A stretch of DNA of 64,000 nucleotides. Source: Caenorhabditis remanei. Taxonomy: Eukaryota; Nematoda; Chromadorea; Rhabditida; Rhabditidae. Each line of letters begins with the position of its first letter. Position 1 is the first letter of the stretch. The DNA lies in the NCBI RefSeq assembly GCF_010183535.1, contig NC_071332.1, positions 18,538,001 through 18,602,000 of the forward strand, given 5' to 3'. The translations under genes were made by a program, and so were the position numbers. The notes under the pieces are model-generated. The model saw only the letters and a program-made list of their open reading frames with translations. It ran no database searches and was not told where the DNA came from. This document shows, piece by piece, positions 32,964 to 45,200 of the stretch.

Positions 32964-35900
32964 ATGTCACAACGTCTCCTATCCGACCGAACTGCCCTTC
33001 TCACTTGCATACTTTACGACACTCTTGCCAATATTCCAGTCTACGAATCATATCAAAAATTGTGTAAAATCAGAGGAAACTATGAGATTGATTACGTGGA
33101 TTTCGAATTTCATTATTATCGATTTTATAATGGAGATGGGAATTTGGATTGTGATCGGAGGTAAGTGCGCTCCATTGAACTCCCACGTACGGGCCGTATC
33201 TGTGAATCGTATGGTGATACCTGGGAGTCGCTGCTCAGCGAATAGAGAAAAAAAACGGAAAAATGTATTTTTTCGGAACTTTTGGGTCCCACCACGAAAA
33301 TGTTGAATTGTTCATTCGAACAGTTTAATTTTTTAATTTTATTTTATTTGAAACGAAGGAACAAGTCACTGACACGTTACATTCAGAAGAGGAGTTAAGT
33401 GAGATTCAAATTAGACCGGGTCACAGAATTAGATGGTATGGGTATTGAGGGTAAGATATTTAGTAAGATTTAGTTTGGCAATATTAGATTTAAAACACCG
33501 GGAAGAAATTTTAACGGGGAAAACATGTTCAGGAAGTTCATTCCAGCAATTTAATGTACGATTTCCAATGAATTGTGAACGTTGATTGGATGTATTCTTT
33601 AAGGCGCACCGAATGTAATATTTGTGCCTACGTAAGTTGGCGACATCGGGATAGTACGTACGAAGGTTATCATAAGTGCATATCTCCTTAGATATGAGGG
33701 ATTTGTATATGCACAGTAGGTCATTAATAAGTCTCCTATATTCCAGTGATTCCAACTTCCAGGTTTCCAGACAATCAAAATACGATATGTAGCTCATATT
33801 GAACTTTTTGTAACATCGATATAAAAATGATTTCTGGAGCGATTCCAGCTTCCGAATCATAACTTTTGTTATAGGTGAGAACACAACGGTGCCATACTCG
33901 ATTATTGGCCGAACATAAATTAGGAAGCATTTCAAAATAACTTCAAAGCTGGAATGTGTGAGAATTCTAAAAAGTATGTTGATACGTAAGTGGCACTTCC
34001 TGATAGTTATCTCTATGTGTCTTGAGAACGTCAGATCTTGCGAGAAATATACTCCAAGATCACGGATAGTTGAGGTAGTAGGAAGTGATAGACCGTTTAG
34101 AGTAAATTTACTGGAGACATGGATATAACTGCTTTTACGTTTACTCAACGAGAATTTAATGACTACGCATTTATTAGGAGCCACAGACATCTGCCATGTT
34201 TTACACCAGCTTTCAAGTTTGAAAAGGTCTGACTGTAAAGTAGTTTCATCAGTTCCGTAAAGTTTGAGATCATCAGCGTATAATAAATAATTCGATATAT
34301 ATTTGTCTCCAATATCATTGATGAATATCAAGAAAAGAAGCGGCCCAAGAACAGAGCCTTGAGGCACACCTGAGCTTACTGCCATAGGTTTAGACATTGT
34401 TTTGTTAACCATTACTTTTTGAGATCTCCCTGTTAAGAAGGACTCAAGCCAATTAAGTAGGTTCCCGGCTATTCCACAACTTCCGAGCTTTGAGACTAGT
34501 TTAGAGTGAGATACGGTGTCGAAGGCTTTTTTGAAATCCACATAAACTGCCCAAATTGGCTTCTTACTGGAAGAATCAGATAACAAATCTCCAGAATAAC
34601 GTATTAGTTGCGAACAGTCATGGGTCTCACCGCGAAATCCGGAAGTTACGGTATTTTTAGTGAAACTGAAAATTTTGCCTGATTGACCTAAACTACCGTA
34701 TTCTTGTCATTTTCGCGGCGAGACCCATGAAACCGACATTTTTGAAATCAGCAGATCAAGACGGTTCAAATGAGTATAATCATGCCTATGTTTGAAAAAA
34801 CCGATTTTTTTTGAAAATTTTGGGTCCCGCCCAGGGTTGCCGCCGAAAAAAAAATTTATTTTCGGTTTTTCGGCTTTTTCGGGTGTATGGAGCCGAAAAT
34901 ATTTTATTTTTTTCGGTCTCCGCGGAGCGGAGAAAAAATTTTCGGTTTTTTTTTCGTCTCCCGAAAAAAAAGTTTTCGTTTTTTCGGTTTTGGAAAAGAA
35001 GGTCGATTTTTTAGCTGTTTTTATTCATTTCATTACTGTTTTCAGTACATTTTTTTGATTTTTCGGGTTTTTTGAGGGGTTTTTTAAGGGGTTTTTAGGC
35101 GAACAAAAAAAGTTTTCGGGTATTTTTTAGGCGACCGAAAAAAAAATTATTTTTTTTCGGCTTTTTTTTAGGAGGCCGAAAAAAATTTATTTTTTTTCGG
35201 CTTTTTTTCAGGAGGCCGAAAAAAATTTATTTTTTTTCGGGTCAAATTTTTTTCGGCGGCAACCCTGGTCCCGCCGCGAAAAATTCGGAAAATTTCGACT
35301 TGTTCATAAGCTAGTCATGATTATATTCATTTGAACCGTCTGAAAGCGCTGATTTCAAATATGTATGTTTCATGGGTCTCACAGCGAAATTGAAAGAGTT
35401 ACGGTAGTTTTAATGAACCTGAAAATTATGCCAGGTTGGCTTAAATTTCCGTAGCTTTGTGTTTTCCGTGGGGAGACCCACGGAGCCAAAATTTTTTGAA
35501 ACCACCTGATCTAGACGATTCTGATGAGTATAATCATGCCTATGTTTGAAGAAAATCGATTATTTTGAAAATTTTTGGTTCCCGCCGCGAAAAATTAGGA
35601 AAATTCAAATTTTTCGAAAGTATGTCATGATTATATTTATTCGAACCGTCTTAAAACGCTGATTTCAAATATGTATGTTTCATGGGTCTCACCACAAAAT
35701 TGGAAAGGTTACTGTAGTTTTACTGTAACTGAAAATTTCAGCTCTTTCCCCAAATCGTTGTCATTCTCCACACTTCCAGTTGACGCTCTTCTCCAGATTC
35801 TCCAAAGAATCGATTTCAATGATAAGTGAGTTAACAACCAATTAAATAACCAAATTAAATTTCTAATTTTATTTTCAGATTGAAAATGCGAAATGTGTCG

Positions 35901-38011
35901 AAAGATTTGCGTGATATTATCGATAAGAAGAAGATAAAATGCAAAGAAATGAGCGTACTTTTGAAGCCAGATCGTGTTCAAATTGCCCTGGAAAATCAAT
36001 CGATGAGTTACATTTTTCAAGTGAATGGCGGGGGATTTATTAAGAAATATGAAATCAGTGTGGACAATGAATATGAAGTCGTGGAGAGCAAGAAGAAATT
36101 CCGTGAGGGAAATTTTCTGGAAATGGTGATGACTGACATCTCGGTTATCCTGTCGAATGAAAATTTGGAATTCAAAAAATTAGTGATTGTTCAAGACTAT
36201 GCGCAGGATGCTGTCAACCGATTCATTCAAATCCTTACCTCACTCGATTTTCAAATCCACGTCGAAAAATGTATTTTTCATGGATTGAGAGATGACAATA
36301 CACTCCAAATCCTATCTTTTCTGAATCCAGACGCCCTGAAATGCCTTGTATTTCGGAATGTGGGCTATAAAAGAACATTTGTGTCGGAATTGGTGAAAAT
36401 GGAGCAGTGGAAGAAGGTGGAGATGTTATATTGGGATTATATTAGAGACTGGTTTCCGATTGGCCACTTGTTTCACTTCAAACGGTTTTGTATTGAACAG
36501 ATGGATTGGACAGAGGAACGACTCGTCGAGATTAGAGATGTAAGAATTGTTATAGGATACGTTTCGAAATTATGACACATTTCGACACAAAACGTGAATT
36601 ATTTCGCTTCAACGGAATCCTTTCACCGCACTGTGCAGTAAGATATACAATTTGGCCTTTTTCAGCTGAAAATGACTAGAGGGTGTTACGGTATCACTGA
36701 TTGTCCGACAAACTTAATTATGTGTGAACCATACGGAACAAAAGTAGAGCTTCATTTTTGTACCTGTCAACATTTTTGTACGGCCATTCCCTATCAAGTT
36801 ACATATCGACAAAGTAATTTTTCCCTCAAATTATCTCATTTTAGTGCAAAATAGAGAACCCTTGAAAATGACCATAACTCTCTAGGGAGTGTCCGTACAA
36901 AAAAGTTGTCAACTACAAAAATGCATACTTGCAACGGGCCGGGCCGGGCCGGGCCGTGACGAGAATTTCCAAGGCCCGGCCCGGCCCGGCTGAAAAATTT
37001 AAACTGAAATTTTGAACGAAAATTTGAATTTTTTTGAATTTTTTGAATTTCTTCCCAAAAATGTCGAATTTTTGACTATACTTCAGAATTCAATCAAAAG
37101 ATAGTTATGCATCAAAAAATTGAAATTTTTAATGTAAAATTTCAAAAAATTTGGTAAAAAATAGGTACCTTTTTTTTGAAGCCGGGCCTTCGGGCCGGGC
37201 CGGGCCGGGCCGTTAATTTGCAAGTATGCAAAAATGAAGGTCTGCCTTTGTACTGTATGATTTATACATAGTTTACTATATACCGTAACACCCACTGATT
37301 ATTTTCAACTGACAAAGGCCAAATTGTATATCTTACTGCACTGTACTGGAAGTCGCCAAAATGTGATGGTTTGGAAATGTTTGGTTTCAGGTTGAGTTGC
37401 TGCGCAGCCAAATTGGATATTATAACGTGCTTAAACGATAGGGAGGATCGTTTTTTCCTCAAAAAACATAACTTTTTTCGATTTTCGCGCCGTTTATGCT
37501 ACGGGAGGTTTCTATAATAGTGGGGAATTGAAAATGCAGCCATTTTTGGAAACTGATGCTCGAAGCTCCACCTGCCGATGCTGGGATATAAAAGTGGGCG
37601 GAGCTTGGTCCGGATGTTGCGAAACCGACAGTTTCAAAACGTCCAGTTTAGAAACATTCTACTGAAGCCATTATTTTTTTCCAGAACCTCCTCAAACAAC
37701 CGAATTTCGAAGTGTGCAGTCTGAAATGTCAGTCTACAACGGATTATCCTATTCGTCACGCCTTTGTCCAGGGGGATGACCCATTTAACGTTGTATACGG
37801 AAACGAAGAGAATGATGACGAGGGTGTCTTCCGTTTTGATCTACAGACAATCGATCGGGTTATGAGTCAATGCAGCGAATACGACACAGCCACCCATCGT
37901 TATCATATTCCCAATTCCCAGGAGTATTTTCAATTCAAATGTATTTCGGAGGAATGTGTCAATATTTGGAAGTCTAGTGCTGATATTAAAGAAAATTGGA
38001 TGATTTTTTGA
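32964..38011 (+). CDS. F-box protein L with giant repeat-filled introns
   Basis: Exons 32964-33160, 35742-35825, 35879-36539 and 37685-38011 encode 422 residues. Exon 1 is a single HTH_48-like module (ALLTCILYDTLANIPVYESY). The F-box is split over exons 2-3 (FSTLPVDALLQILQRIDFND; LKMRNVSKDLRDIIDKK). FTH motifs follow: VILSNENLEFKKLVI, TSLDFQIHVEKCIF, LNPDALKCLVF and MEQWKKVEMLY. The last exon is longer than in the paralogs, with an acidic segment (NEENDDEG). Only one HTH module is present, unlike the D-J genes. Intron 1 is 2581 bp and holds a LINE, a hAT-like MITE and a dispersed repeat; intron 3 is 1145 bp and holds a hairpin. All phases join across these introns. Probable SCF adaptor. Confidence 0.75.
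33325..34600 (-). mobile_element. 5'-truncated non-LTR retrotransposon (LINE)
   Basis: The minus strand 34586-33429 encodes the second half of a reverse transcriptase: VYVDFKKAFDTVSHSKLVSK, SSGVPQGSVLGPLLFLIFIN, and YADDLKL with the catalytic aspartates, followed by the thumb and the C-terminal region shared with the LINE at 44376-47148. Endonuclease and the first RT motifs are missing. On the plus strand the 3' end lies near 33325, next to an (ATAAA)-like tail. It lies antisense in intron 1 of F-box gene L. The frame is intact over 385 residues, so the insertion is not old. Confidence 0.8.
34614..35741. repeat. Copies of a dispersed GGGTCTC...GAGTATAATCATGCC repeat
   Basis: Words such as CATGGGTCTCACCGCGAAA, GAGTATAATCATGCCTATGT and TTTTGGGTCCCGCCGCGAAA recur here in alternating orientation (34620, 34715, 34770, 35365, 35480, 35540, 35675). 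They recur again in the introns of the long gene at 41040-41620 and 42470-42550. The unit is about 300 bp and partly palindromic. It has no coding content. The copy at 34800 is split by the hAT-like element below. Confidence 0.65.
34832..35267. mobile_element. 436-bp hAT-like MITE with 8-bp duplication
   Basis: Inverted ends CAGGGTTGCCGCCGAAAAAA (left) and complement (right) border a T-rich and A-rich interior of CGGCTTTTT or CCGAAAAA-type words. GTCCCGCC is present on both sides (34824-34831 and 35268-35275). It lies inside GGGTCCCGCCGCG of a dispersed repeat whose uninterrupted form is seen elsewhere in the window. Both the 8-bp duplication and CAGGG ends are typical of the hAT superfamily. 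No transposase. Confidence 0.85.
36629..37343. repeat. Hairpin element with nested GGGCC-rich core
   Basis: The outer arms (CACTGTGCAGTAAGATATAC at 36629 and its inverse ending about 37343) run roughly 100 bp and lie in intron 3 of F-box gene L. Between them a second inverted pair, ATACTTGCA...GGGCCGGGCC at about 36926 and GGGCCGGGCC...TGCAAGTAT at about 37190, looks like a separate element inserted into the first. Confidence 0.65.
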
Positions 38012-38478
38012 AGGAATTTTTTTTCCTGTTTTAAATAGTTCTTGTGCTCTATGGTTCTTCATTTGAATAAATATGTATTCATTAATTTTGTTATTTTTAT
38101 TGATTTGGAGGTTTTAAAACTGGTAGAAACGACTTTTCGAAACCAGGACATTTCAACACGTCTTGGTTTCAAAACTGCCTGTTTTATAACTGATAGTTTT
38201 TGAACTTTGATTTCTGGGTCATTTTGAAACTATAACCTTTTTTGAAACCAAGGCATTTTGACATAACCTCCGTAATTGGAAACGTTCAGCAATGTCTTGG
38301 TTTCGAAACGTCCCGGTTTTTAAATGTCTTGATTTTGAGGAGGACGCAAGTGCCATATTTTTAAATTACAATTTCCGATATTTCAGAAAATTCTAAGAAA
38401 CTTTTGGTTATTGACGCATATGCTAAAACTCGCTCTAAACGACATAATTCCCGTTATCCTTTCTCAAAATGAGCTTTT

Positions 38479-38680
38479 GTGGAAGAATTTTTCCGCGCGA
38501 CCGTGTACTCTTCTCGGACAAGTTTTTTTGCTCAATTCCTCGTTTCCTCACTTTTTCAACAGTTAAATCGAAAACATTGAAAAAAACTACATAATTTATT
38601 GGAAAAAGTGAGGAAACAAGGAATTGAGCGAAAATCTTGTCCGAGAGGACTACACGACCGCGTGGAAAAAACTCTTCCAC
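38479..38680. repeat. Hairpin element, CTCGGACAAG family
   Basis: GTGGAAGAATTTTTCCGCGC, then GACCGTGTACTCTTCTCGGA pairs with an inverse copy ending at 38680 around a centre near 38575. It lies between F-box gene L and the long gene and shares its CTCTCGGAC core with repeats at 25309 and 32034. Confidence 0.65.
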
Positions 38681-38695
38681 CATGAAAAATGGCCA

Positions 38696-39018
38696 CATCC
38701 ATCAGAATTGTGGAAAATAAAATTCTCCATTTTTTTGAGCCAGAAAACGTAAGTTTTGGGGGGAAATTGACTTTTTTGATACAGAAAAACCGATTTTCAG
38801 TAAAATATTATTTCCAGCAGTTTCAGCCAATTTTACTATTTCTAAAAATGCTAACAGTTTCATAGTATTCTCAAGTACAATATGTGCAATTTTTATAAGA
38901 AAAATTTTTTTATCTGAAAATCAGTTTTTCTGTATCAAAAAAGTGATTTTCTAACGAAAATTCTGGTTTTCTGGCTCAAAAAATTTAGAATTTTATTTTC
39001 TACAATTCTGATTGATGG
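38696..39018. repeat. Second intergenic hairpin, about 320 bp
   Basis: CATCAGAATTGTGGAAAATA at the left pairs with TATTTTCTACAATTCTGATTG at the right, and the match continues inward through TTTTGAGCCAGAAAAC and GATACAGAAAAACCGATTTT. No coding content. It directly follows the previous hairpin, so 38012-39292 contains no gene. Confidence 0.65.
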
Positions 39019-39292
39019 GTCCTTCTTTCATTCATCTGAAAACCGACTAAAAACCAAAAAAACTGATTTTTTAGTGCAAAAAATGCAAAAAATAAAAGAA
39101 TTGAATTGAAACGTAAAAAATTCGGCTTCACGTTTCTTGCAGTTTGGGAGACAGTACCACGTGGAACTTTTTTTTAAAAAGTTCAAAACAATTTTTTTTC
39201 TTTTTCCACGACCCTCCACGTGTCACCAAATTTCACAAATTCCAACGAATAATCGATTATTCTTCTTTCACACTTTCCTTGTGAATCAAACA

Positions 39293-42200
39293 ATGCCTTG
39301 GACGGATTTATCGGTGAAATTGAAGCGAGAAGTGGCCGGAAGGCTCGATTTTATGAGCAGGTATGATTAGGATTCTTGAATGCGTCAAAAAAAAAAAACA
39401 TTTTTCTTATATGATTAGGATTCTTGAATGCGAGCAGGCCTTTTTTGCCTTTTTTGCCAAAAAAATTTAGAAAAAGGTAGAATTTTTGACTATATTTAAG
39501 AACATTGATAAAAACTGAAGCGTACGAGAATTCCGGAGAATTTTGACAATTTTTAATGAAAATTTCAAAAAATTTCGAAAAAATTTGTGAAAAAATTGTG
39601 AATCCGAGCCGAACCAGCAAAATTTTTGGTCAGTCCGGCTCGGAATACCGAAACCCTGGGGTACCAGATACGCGCTAGTTAGAGTGCCCCCACCAACTTC
39701 AAACTAAGCACCAAAAACGCGCCAGCTCACCGAAAACGCGCCAGCTCACCTGAAATGCGCCAACCACAAGTTTCCATGAAAATTCAAATTTCCCGTTATT
39801 CTAGACGCTGCATGAGTCAAACAAGCCATTTGGGCTGCTAAATTGTGTTTTCTAACTCACAGAGGCGAAGTGGTGCGCCGCTCTGTACACCGAAAATGCG
39901 CCAGCTCACCGAAAACGGACCAACTTTAAATTACCATGAAAATTGCAATTTTCCGATGTTCTAGACAGAAACGCGCTAGTTAACTCATCCGACACCAATT
40001 TCAAACTGCGTACCGAAAATGCGCCAGCTCACCGGAAACGAGCCAACGCCGAATTTCATAAAAATTCAAATTTTCCGATATTCTAGACGCTCCATGAGTC
40101 AAACAAGACGTTTGAATCGCGAAATTGTAGATTCCACGCAAATTTTGAATTTTTTTCTCGAAAAAGCCAAATTTTTGACTATAATTCAAAGGGGAAAACA
40201 TTTTGAAAAATCATCAAAAACGTTCAAATTTTCGATGAAAAATTGATAAAATTTCGAAAAAAGTTTTCAAAATCCGGGCCGGAACGGCAAAATTTTTTGT
40301 CAGCCCGGCCCGGAATTTCCTAACCCTGGCGCCTACGCACCAGAAACGAAAAAAGCACCAACATCAAATATTCATGAAAAATTCAAAACTTTCCGATATT
40401 CTAGACAGAAACGCGCTTGATAACTCAGCCGACACTAATTTCAAACTGTGCACCGAAAATGTGCCAGCTCACCGAAAATGCGCCAACCCCTAATTACCAA
40501 GAAAAATTCAAATTTTTCAATATTCCAGACGCTCCATGAGTCAAACAACCCGTTTGAATCACGAAATTGTGGATTCCACGCGAATTTCTGTGCCACGTGT
40601 CAAGATTGTGGTCGACGATTCGGATTACGTCATCACGATGTACACTGGAATCGAGAAAATTCTGAAAATTGAAATTAAGAAAGGATACGATCAGAAGACG
40701 GTGGTCTCGAGGTGAGGGACACTTTGTAACCGGGGACGTTTCGCAACTTTTTGTTTTGTTTTTGTAGATCAGAAAATAACTGTGAGACTGTCCAATCGAA
40801 ACCATCCGAGAAAAGTACGATGGACGTGTTTGTGGAGATTCTCGCGAGTTTTTTCAAGACGGAGACAGTGGATATCGGTGTTTTGGAGTGGGATTTCAAG
40901 CAACACGCCGTCCCTGGCTCTGAGGTACGGTAGAAACTAAAAAAAATTTTAAAAAATCCAAAAATTGTGAGCTAAAAATCACAAAAATCTAAATTTTTCA
41001 AAAATTCCAAAATTTTTCAAACTACCGTAACCTCGTCGTTTTCGTTGGGAGACCCATGAAGCTAATATTTCTGAAATCAGCAGATTAAGGGGGTTCTAAT
41101 GAGTATAATCATGCCTATGTTTGAAGAAAATCAATTTTTTTTTGAAATTTTGGGTCCCGCCGCGAAAAACTCGAAAAATTCAAACTTTTCGAAAGTACAC
41201 CATGATTATTCATTTGAACCGCCTTAAAAAAAAAAAAAAAAACGCTGATTTTAAAATTATATGTTTCATGGGTCTCAACACGAAATTGTGAAGGTTACGG
41301 TAGTTTTAATGAAACTGAAAATTTTGTCAAATTGACTTAAACTACCGTAACCTTATCATTTTCCTGGTGAAACCATGAAAACAACATTTTTGAATTCAGC
41401 AAGTTAAGAGGGTACTAATGATTATAATCATACCTATGTTTGAAAAAATCGATTTTTTTCAAAATTTTGGGTCCCGCCGCGAAAAATTCGGAAAATTCAA
41501 ACTTCTGGAAAGTATGTCAAGATTATATTCATTCGAACCATCTTGGAACGCTTATTTCAAATAGATATGTTTCATGGGTCTCATCTCGAAAATGTGAAGG
41601 TTACGGTAGTTTTAATGAAACTGAAAACCTTCGAAATCCCGTTTTTGAGATTTTTAGCTCAAAAAATCACAAATTTTCATTTTCAGAACGATCTGAAAAT
41701 GAAAAAGCGTCAAGGAATCCTTGTCAACGTGCTCTCGTCAAAAATCGAGAAATCAACTGGCGGATCCACAGTTTTCCACACCGAGAAACTGGTGATTTCC
41801 GACAAATGTGCATCTGATTTCACCACAGGTCTTCTGAATCTCTGCGACAAAGAATATCTGGATTCTATGGAGGTTCTCACGTTGACATCGATTGAGAAAG
41901 CCTCTAAAACCGGAGCGTGGTGCGATGTGTACACGGAAAACGCGGAATCCTTTTGTGAGTTTTTTTTTCATGAAATTTGGAGCATTTTCAGCTGAAAAAG
42001 AATTTTTCCAGACAGTCAAGGAGTTTTCTATGAGGAAGTCCCATGCGTCGACAAATTTCTTATGACTACAAGCTACCGTACTACCAACTGGTCGACACTT
42101 CGATTTGCGAGACTCAACGAGAAAGCAATGAAAATTTGGAGTCGCGCCGGTTCAGTGCTTTCGAGGTATCCTTAAAAAATTTTAAAATTTAAAATTCGAA

Positions 42201-45200
42201 AATTTTCCAGAACGCCCGACAAGAAAGAGTTCAAAATTGTGCGTGAGAAGGAGGAAAAGAAGATTTTGTTGCATAAGAAGACGGAATGCGGGTACTCTAT
42301 CACTGTGTACACCGACGAGAAGTTCGACAAGTTGGGTGGGATGAAGTGGTTTGAGACGGAGTTTATGGTAAGTGTAGGTGCACGGATAATGCGTCAAGAC
42401 ACTGGAAACGCGCCAAGGCAATGAGAATGCGTCAAGCCACAAAGAAAACCGTTTCTCTTCAAACATAGGCATCATCATACTCATTAGAACCGTTTTGATC
42501 TGCTGATTTCAAAAATGTTGGTTTCATGAGTCTTCCAATGAAAATGAGGAGGTTGTGGTAGTTTTAAAGATTTTAGAATATCGAAAATTTTCAAAATTCC
42601 AAAACTGTGCAAGTTTCCGTCGGATTTTTATGATTTGAGGCTCAAATATCTTGGAATTCTTTGAAACTTTTCAAATCACCGGGAATGCGTCAAGACACTT
42701 AGAATGCGCCAATGCCCTAGAAAAGGGTCAACACACAAAATTGCATTCACTAAAAACGCGCCAGCAATATTTATCTTCTTTTCAGAACCAAAAATGCGAT
42801 CTCGGCTGGTTTTGCAAGAAATGCTGTGACCCATTCGACTATTGGTATCATCAAAACCTGCCAACTCTGAATTCAAAAGTACTGCAAATCAATTCGGATG
42901 ACACTTTTGTGAAGTCGTGGGGATTCAAAAAATCTGAAGGCGTTGGACCACCAACTGCGACTACTACCACTGGAATAGAGGTAATGTTCATAAGGATTTT
43001 AAATTTAGTTCCTAGAATGCGTCACGTCACCAGAAATGCACTAGTTAGCTCATTATAAGGCGTCCCCGCCCCACCAGTCGGCACCGAAAATGCGCCAGCT
43101 CACCGAAAACGCGCCAGCTCACCGAAAACGCGCCAACACCAAGTTTTCACGAAAAATTCAAATTTTCCGATGCTCTAGGCGCGCCATCAGTCAAACAAGT
43201 CGCTTGAATCGCGAAATTGTGGATTCGTGAGGTTGTGAAAACAAAATTTTAGAAAAAATCATAACAAATTTTCTGAAATTAAAATTTTCAGCGTCGTCCC
43301 AACAATGAGAGAGACCAATTGATTGCTCAATATGAACAGTTGTACTTGGAAGTCAGTCAACTAGCTGAGAATTTCACCGAAAAGATGTTGGAGGAGATCA
43401 AAAAGTTGAGGGACTCACCACAAACGAAGGAGATCAAAACTGGCCTCGCGAAGTGTAGAGAACTGAAGAAGGGGGTGAATGAAATGGTTGAAACTGTGAA
43501 GTCGATGCTGCTGAAATTCAAGAACTCGGAAGAATTCGGTGTGGACGTGATTCGAATGAGAATTGGGCAGATTCTGGAGGCAAAATCTCGATTGGAGGCG
43601 AGCATGAAGTTGTTTGGAGGCGTTGGAGCAAAGAATAAAGTAAATATAAATATAGATGAATAGTTCCGAATAAATTATTTGTATTATTTTCCAGCTTCTT
43701 CTTCAACAAATCGAAAGAGAAATTCTGATTGCCCAATGTGAGCAACTCTTCCCGGAAGTTAGTGATCTATCGGTAGTTGTGTTGGCAAAGATGTCAGAAG
43801 TCTCTAAAAAACTAGAAGGTGTTCCACTATCAGCTGCTGTCAAAACAGCGATGAAACAATTGAAAGAGTCGACGACGACTTTTCGTGATATACCGAAACT
43901 CACCACTTCTTTGTTGAATCAATTCAGAAATAATTCAAATCTAGTCAGTGTGAAAGTGATTCGGGAGAGGCTTGAATCCACTCAAAAACTGAGAATCCGT
44001 TTGGAGAAAGCCATGGAGAGTGCTGAGGCGTTGGTGTGTTTCTTTTACGTTTAGCTGTGAAGTTTCATGATTTCGAATCATTCCGGATTTTGAAACTATG
44101 AAATTTCAAATGTTGGAAATTGTTCCGGAATATCTTACTATTAGCACGACACGCTTTTTACAACCGCGCTCTACCGAAACCCTAAAAAATTGTGTGCGAA
44201 ATTGAGAGACTCAGAGAAAAAGCGACATGGGCATTTCGGTGGAGCGCAGTTTTTAGAACTATGCAGTCTTGTAATTCGCCAGTTTTGAAATGTATCGGTT
44301 CCGAAACTTCCGGATCCCAAAATTCTTTATTTTCAGATTTCCCAACATGAAAGAGCTCAACTAATTGCCCAATGTAGATGCTCTCTTATTACTATTCCAG
44401 AAGCCTTAAGTGCTGTCGAAATTATTGCTGTGGATGTATTTATCAATGGGAAGTCAACACGTATTATATCATGTTATCACGCCAATCATAGTTCTGATAT
44501 CGGTCCAATCATTGAAGCGCTGGAGTTCTTATTGTCTACCCACAAACAGACTATTATTACTGGTGACTTTAATATGCCACACATAGATTGGTCGAGTATG
44601 ACGGCTTCGGACAGCAAGTGTAATGAGTTTTTAAGCTTTGTACTTCGGAATGGATTATGTCAACACGTCCACTCTCCCACCCGCCTTAATCCAGACCATA
44701 TACTTGACTTATTGCTGACAAATACTCCGAGTGTACGTGAAGTGGTGGTAGGGGAATTATTCAGCGATCACAAGTTGATAAGAGCAACCCTGAATTTATC
44801 GCTAAAGAAACTACCCAATCATAAAACCTTGCTTAATTTCCGGAAAGCGGATTATGATAGTATCAATTTTGTATTGAGCAATACGAACTGGAACTCTATA
44901 TTTCGGGAACTATCGGTCGAGGAGATGTACAGTCAATTACTTGAGATCGCCACTAATCTTATCAATACTTATGTACCTACTGTCACCCGAAATTTCTTAC
45001 TGAAGAAGTATCCTGCTGAAGTTAGACGGTTACAAAAGTTGAAGCTATATATATGGAGGAATGAGGGTAACACTGAACGTTACAAGGCCATTAGTGCTTT
45101 ATTGAAAAAATCCCTCACTGATTATGATACATCGGAACTCGAGAAAAAGCTTACTACTGGTTCATCTAAAACCTTCTTCAGATTTATGAAAGACCACATG

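Noticed and set aside
34792..35075. Overlapping Phe/Lys-rich open frames
   Set aside because: They are translations of the T- and A-rich interior of the hAT-like MITE.
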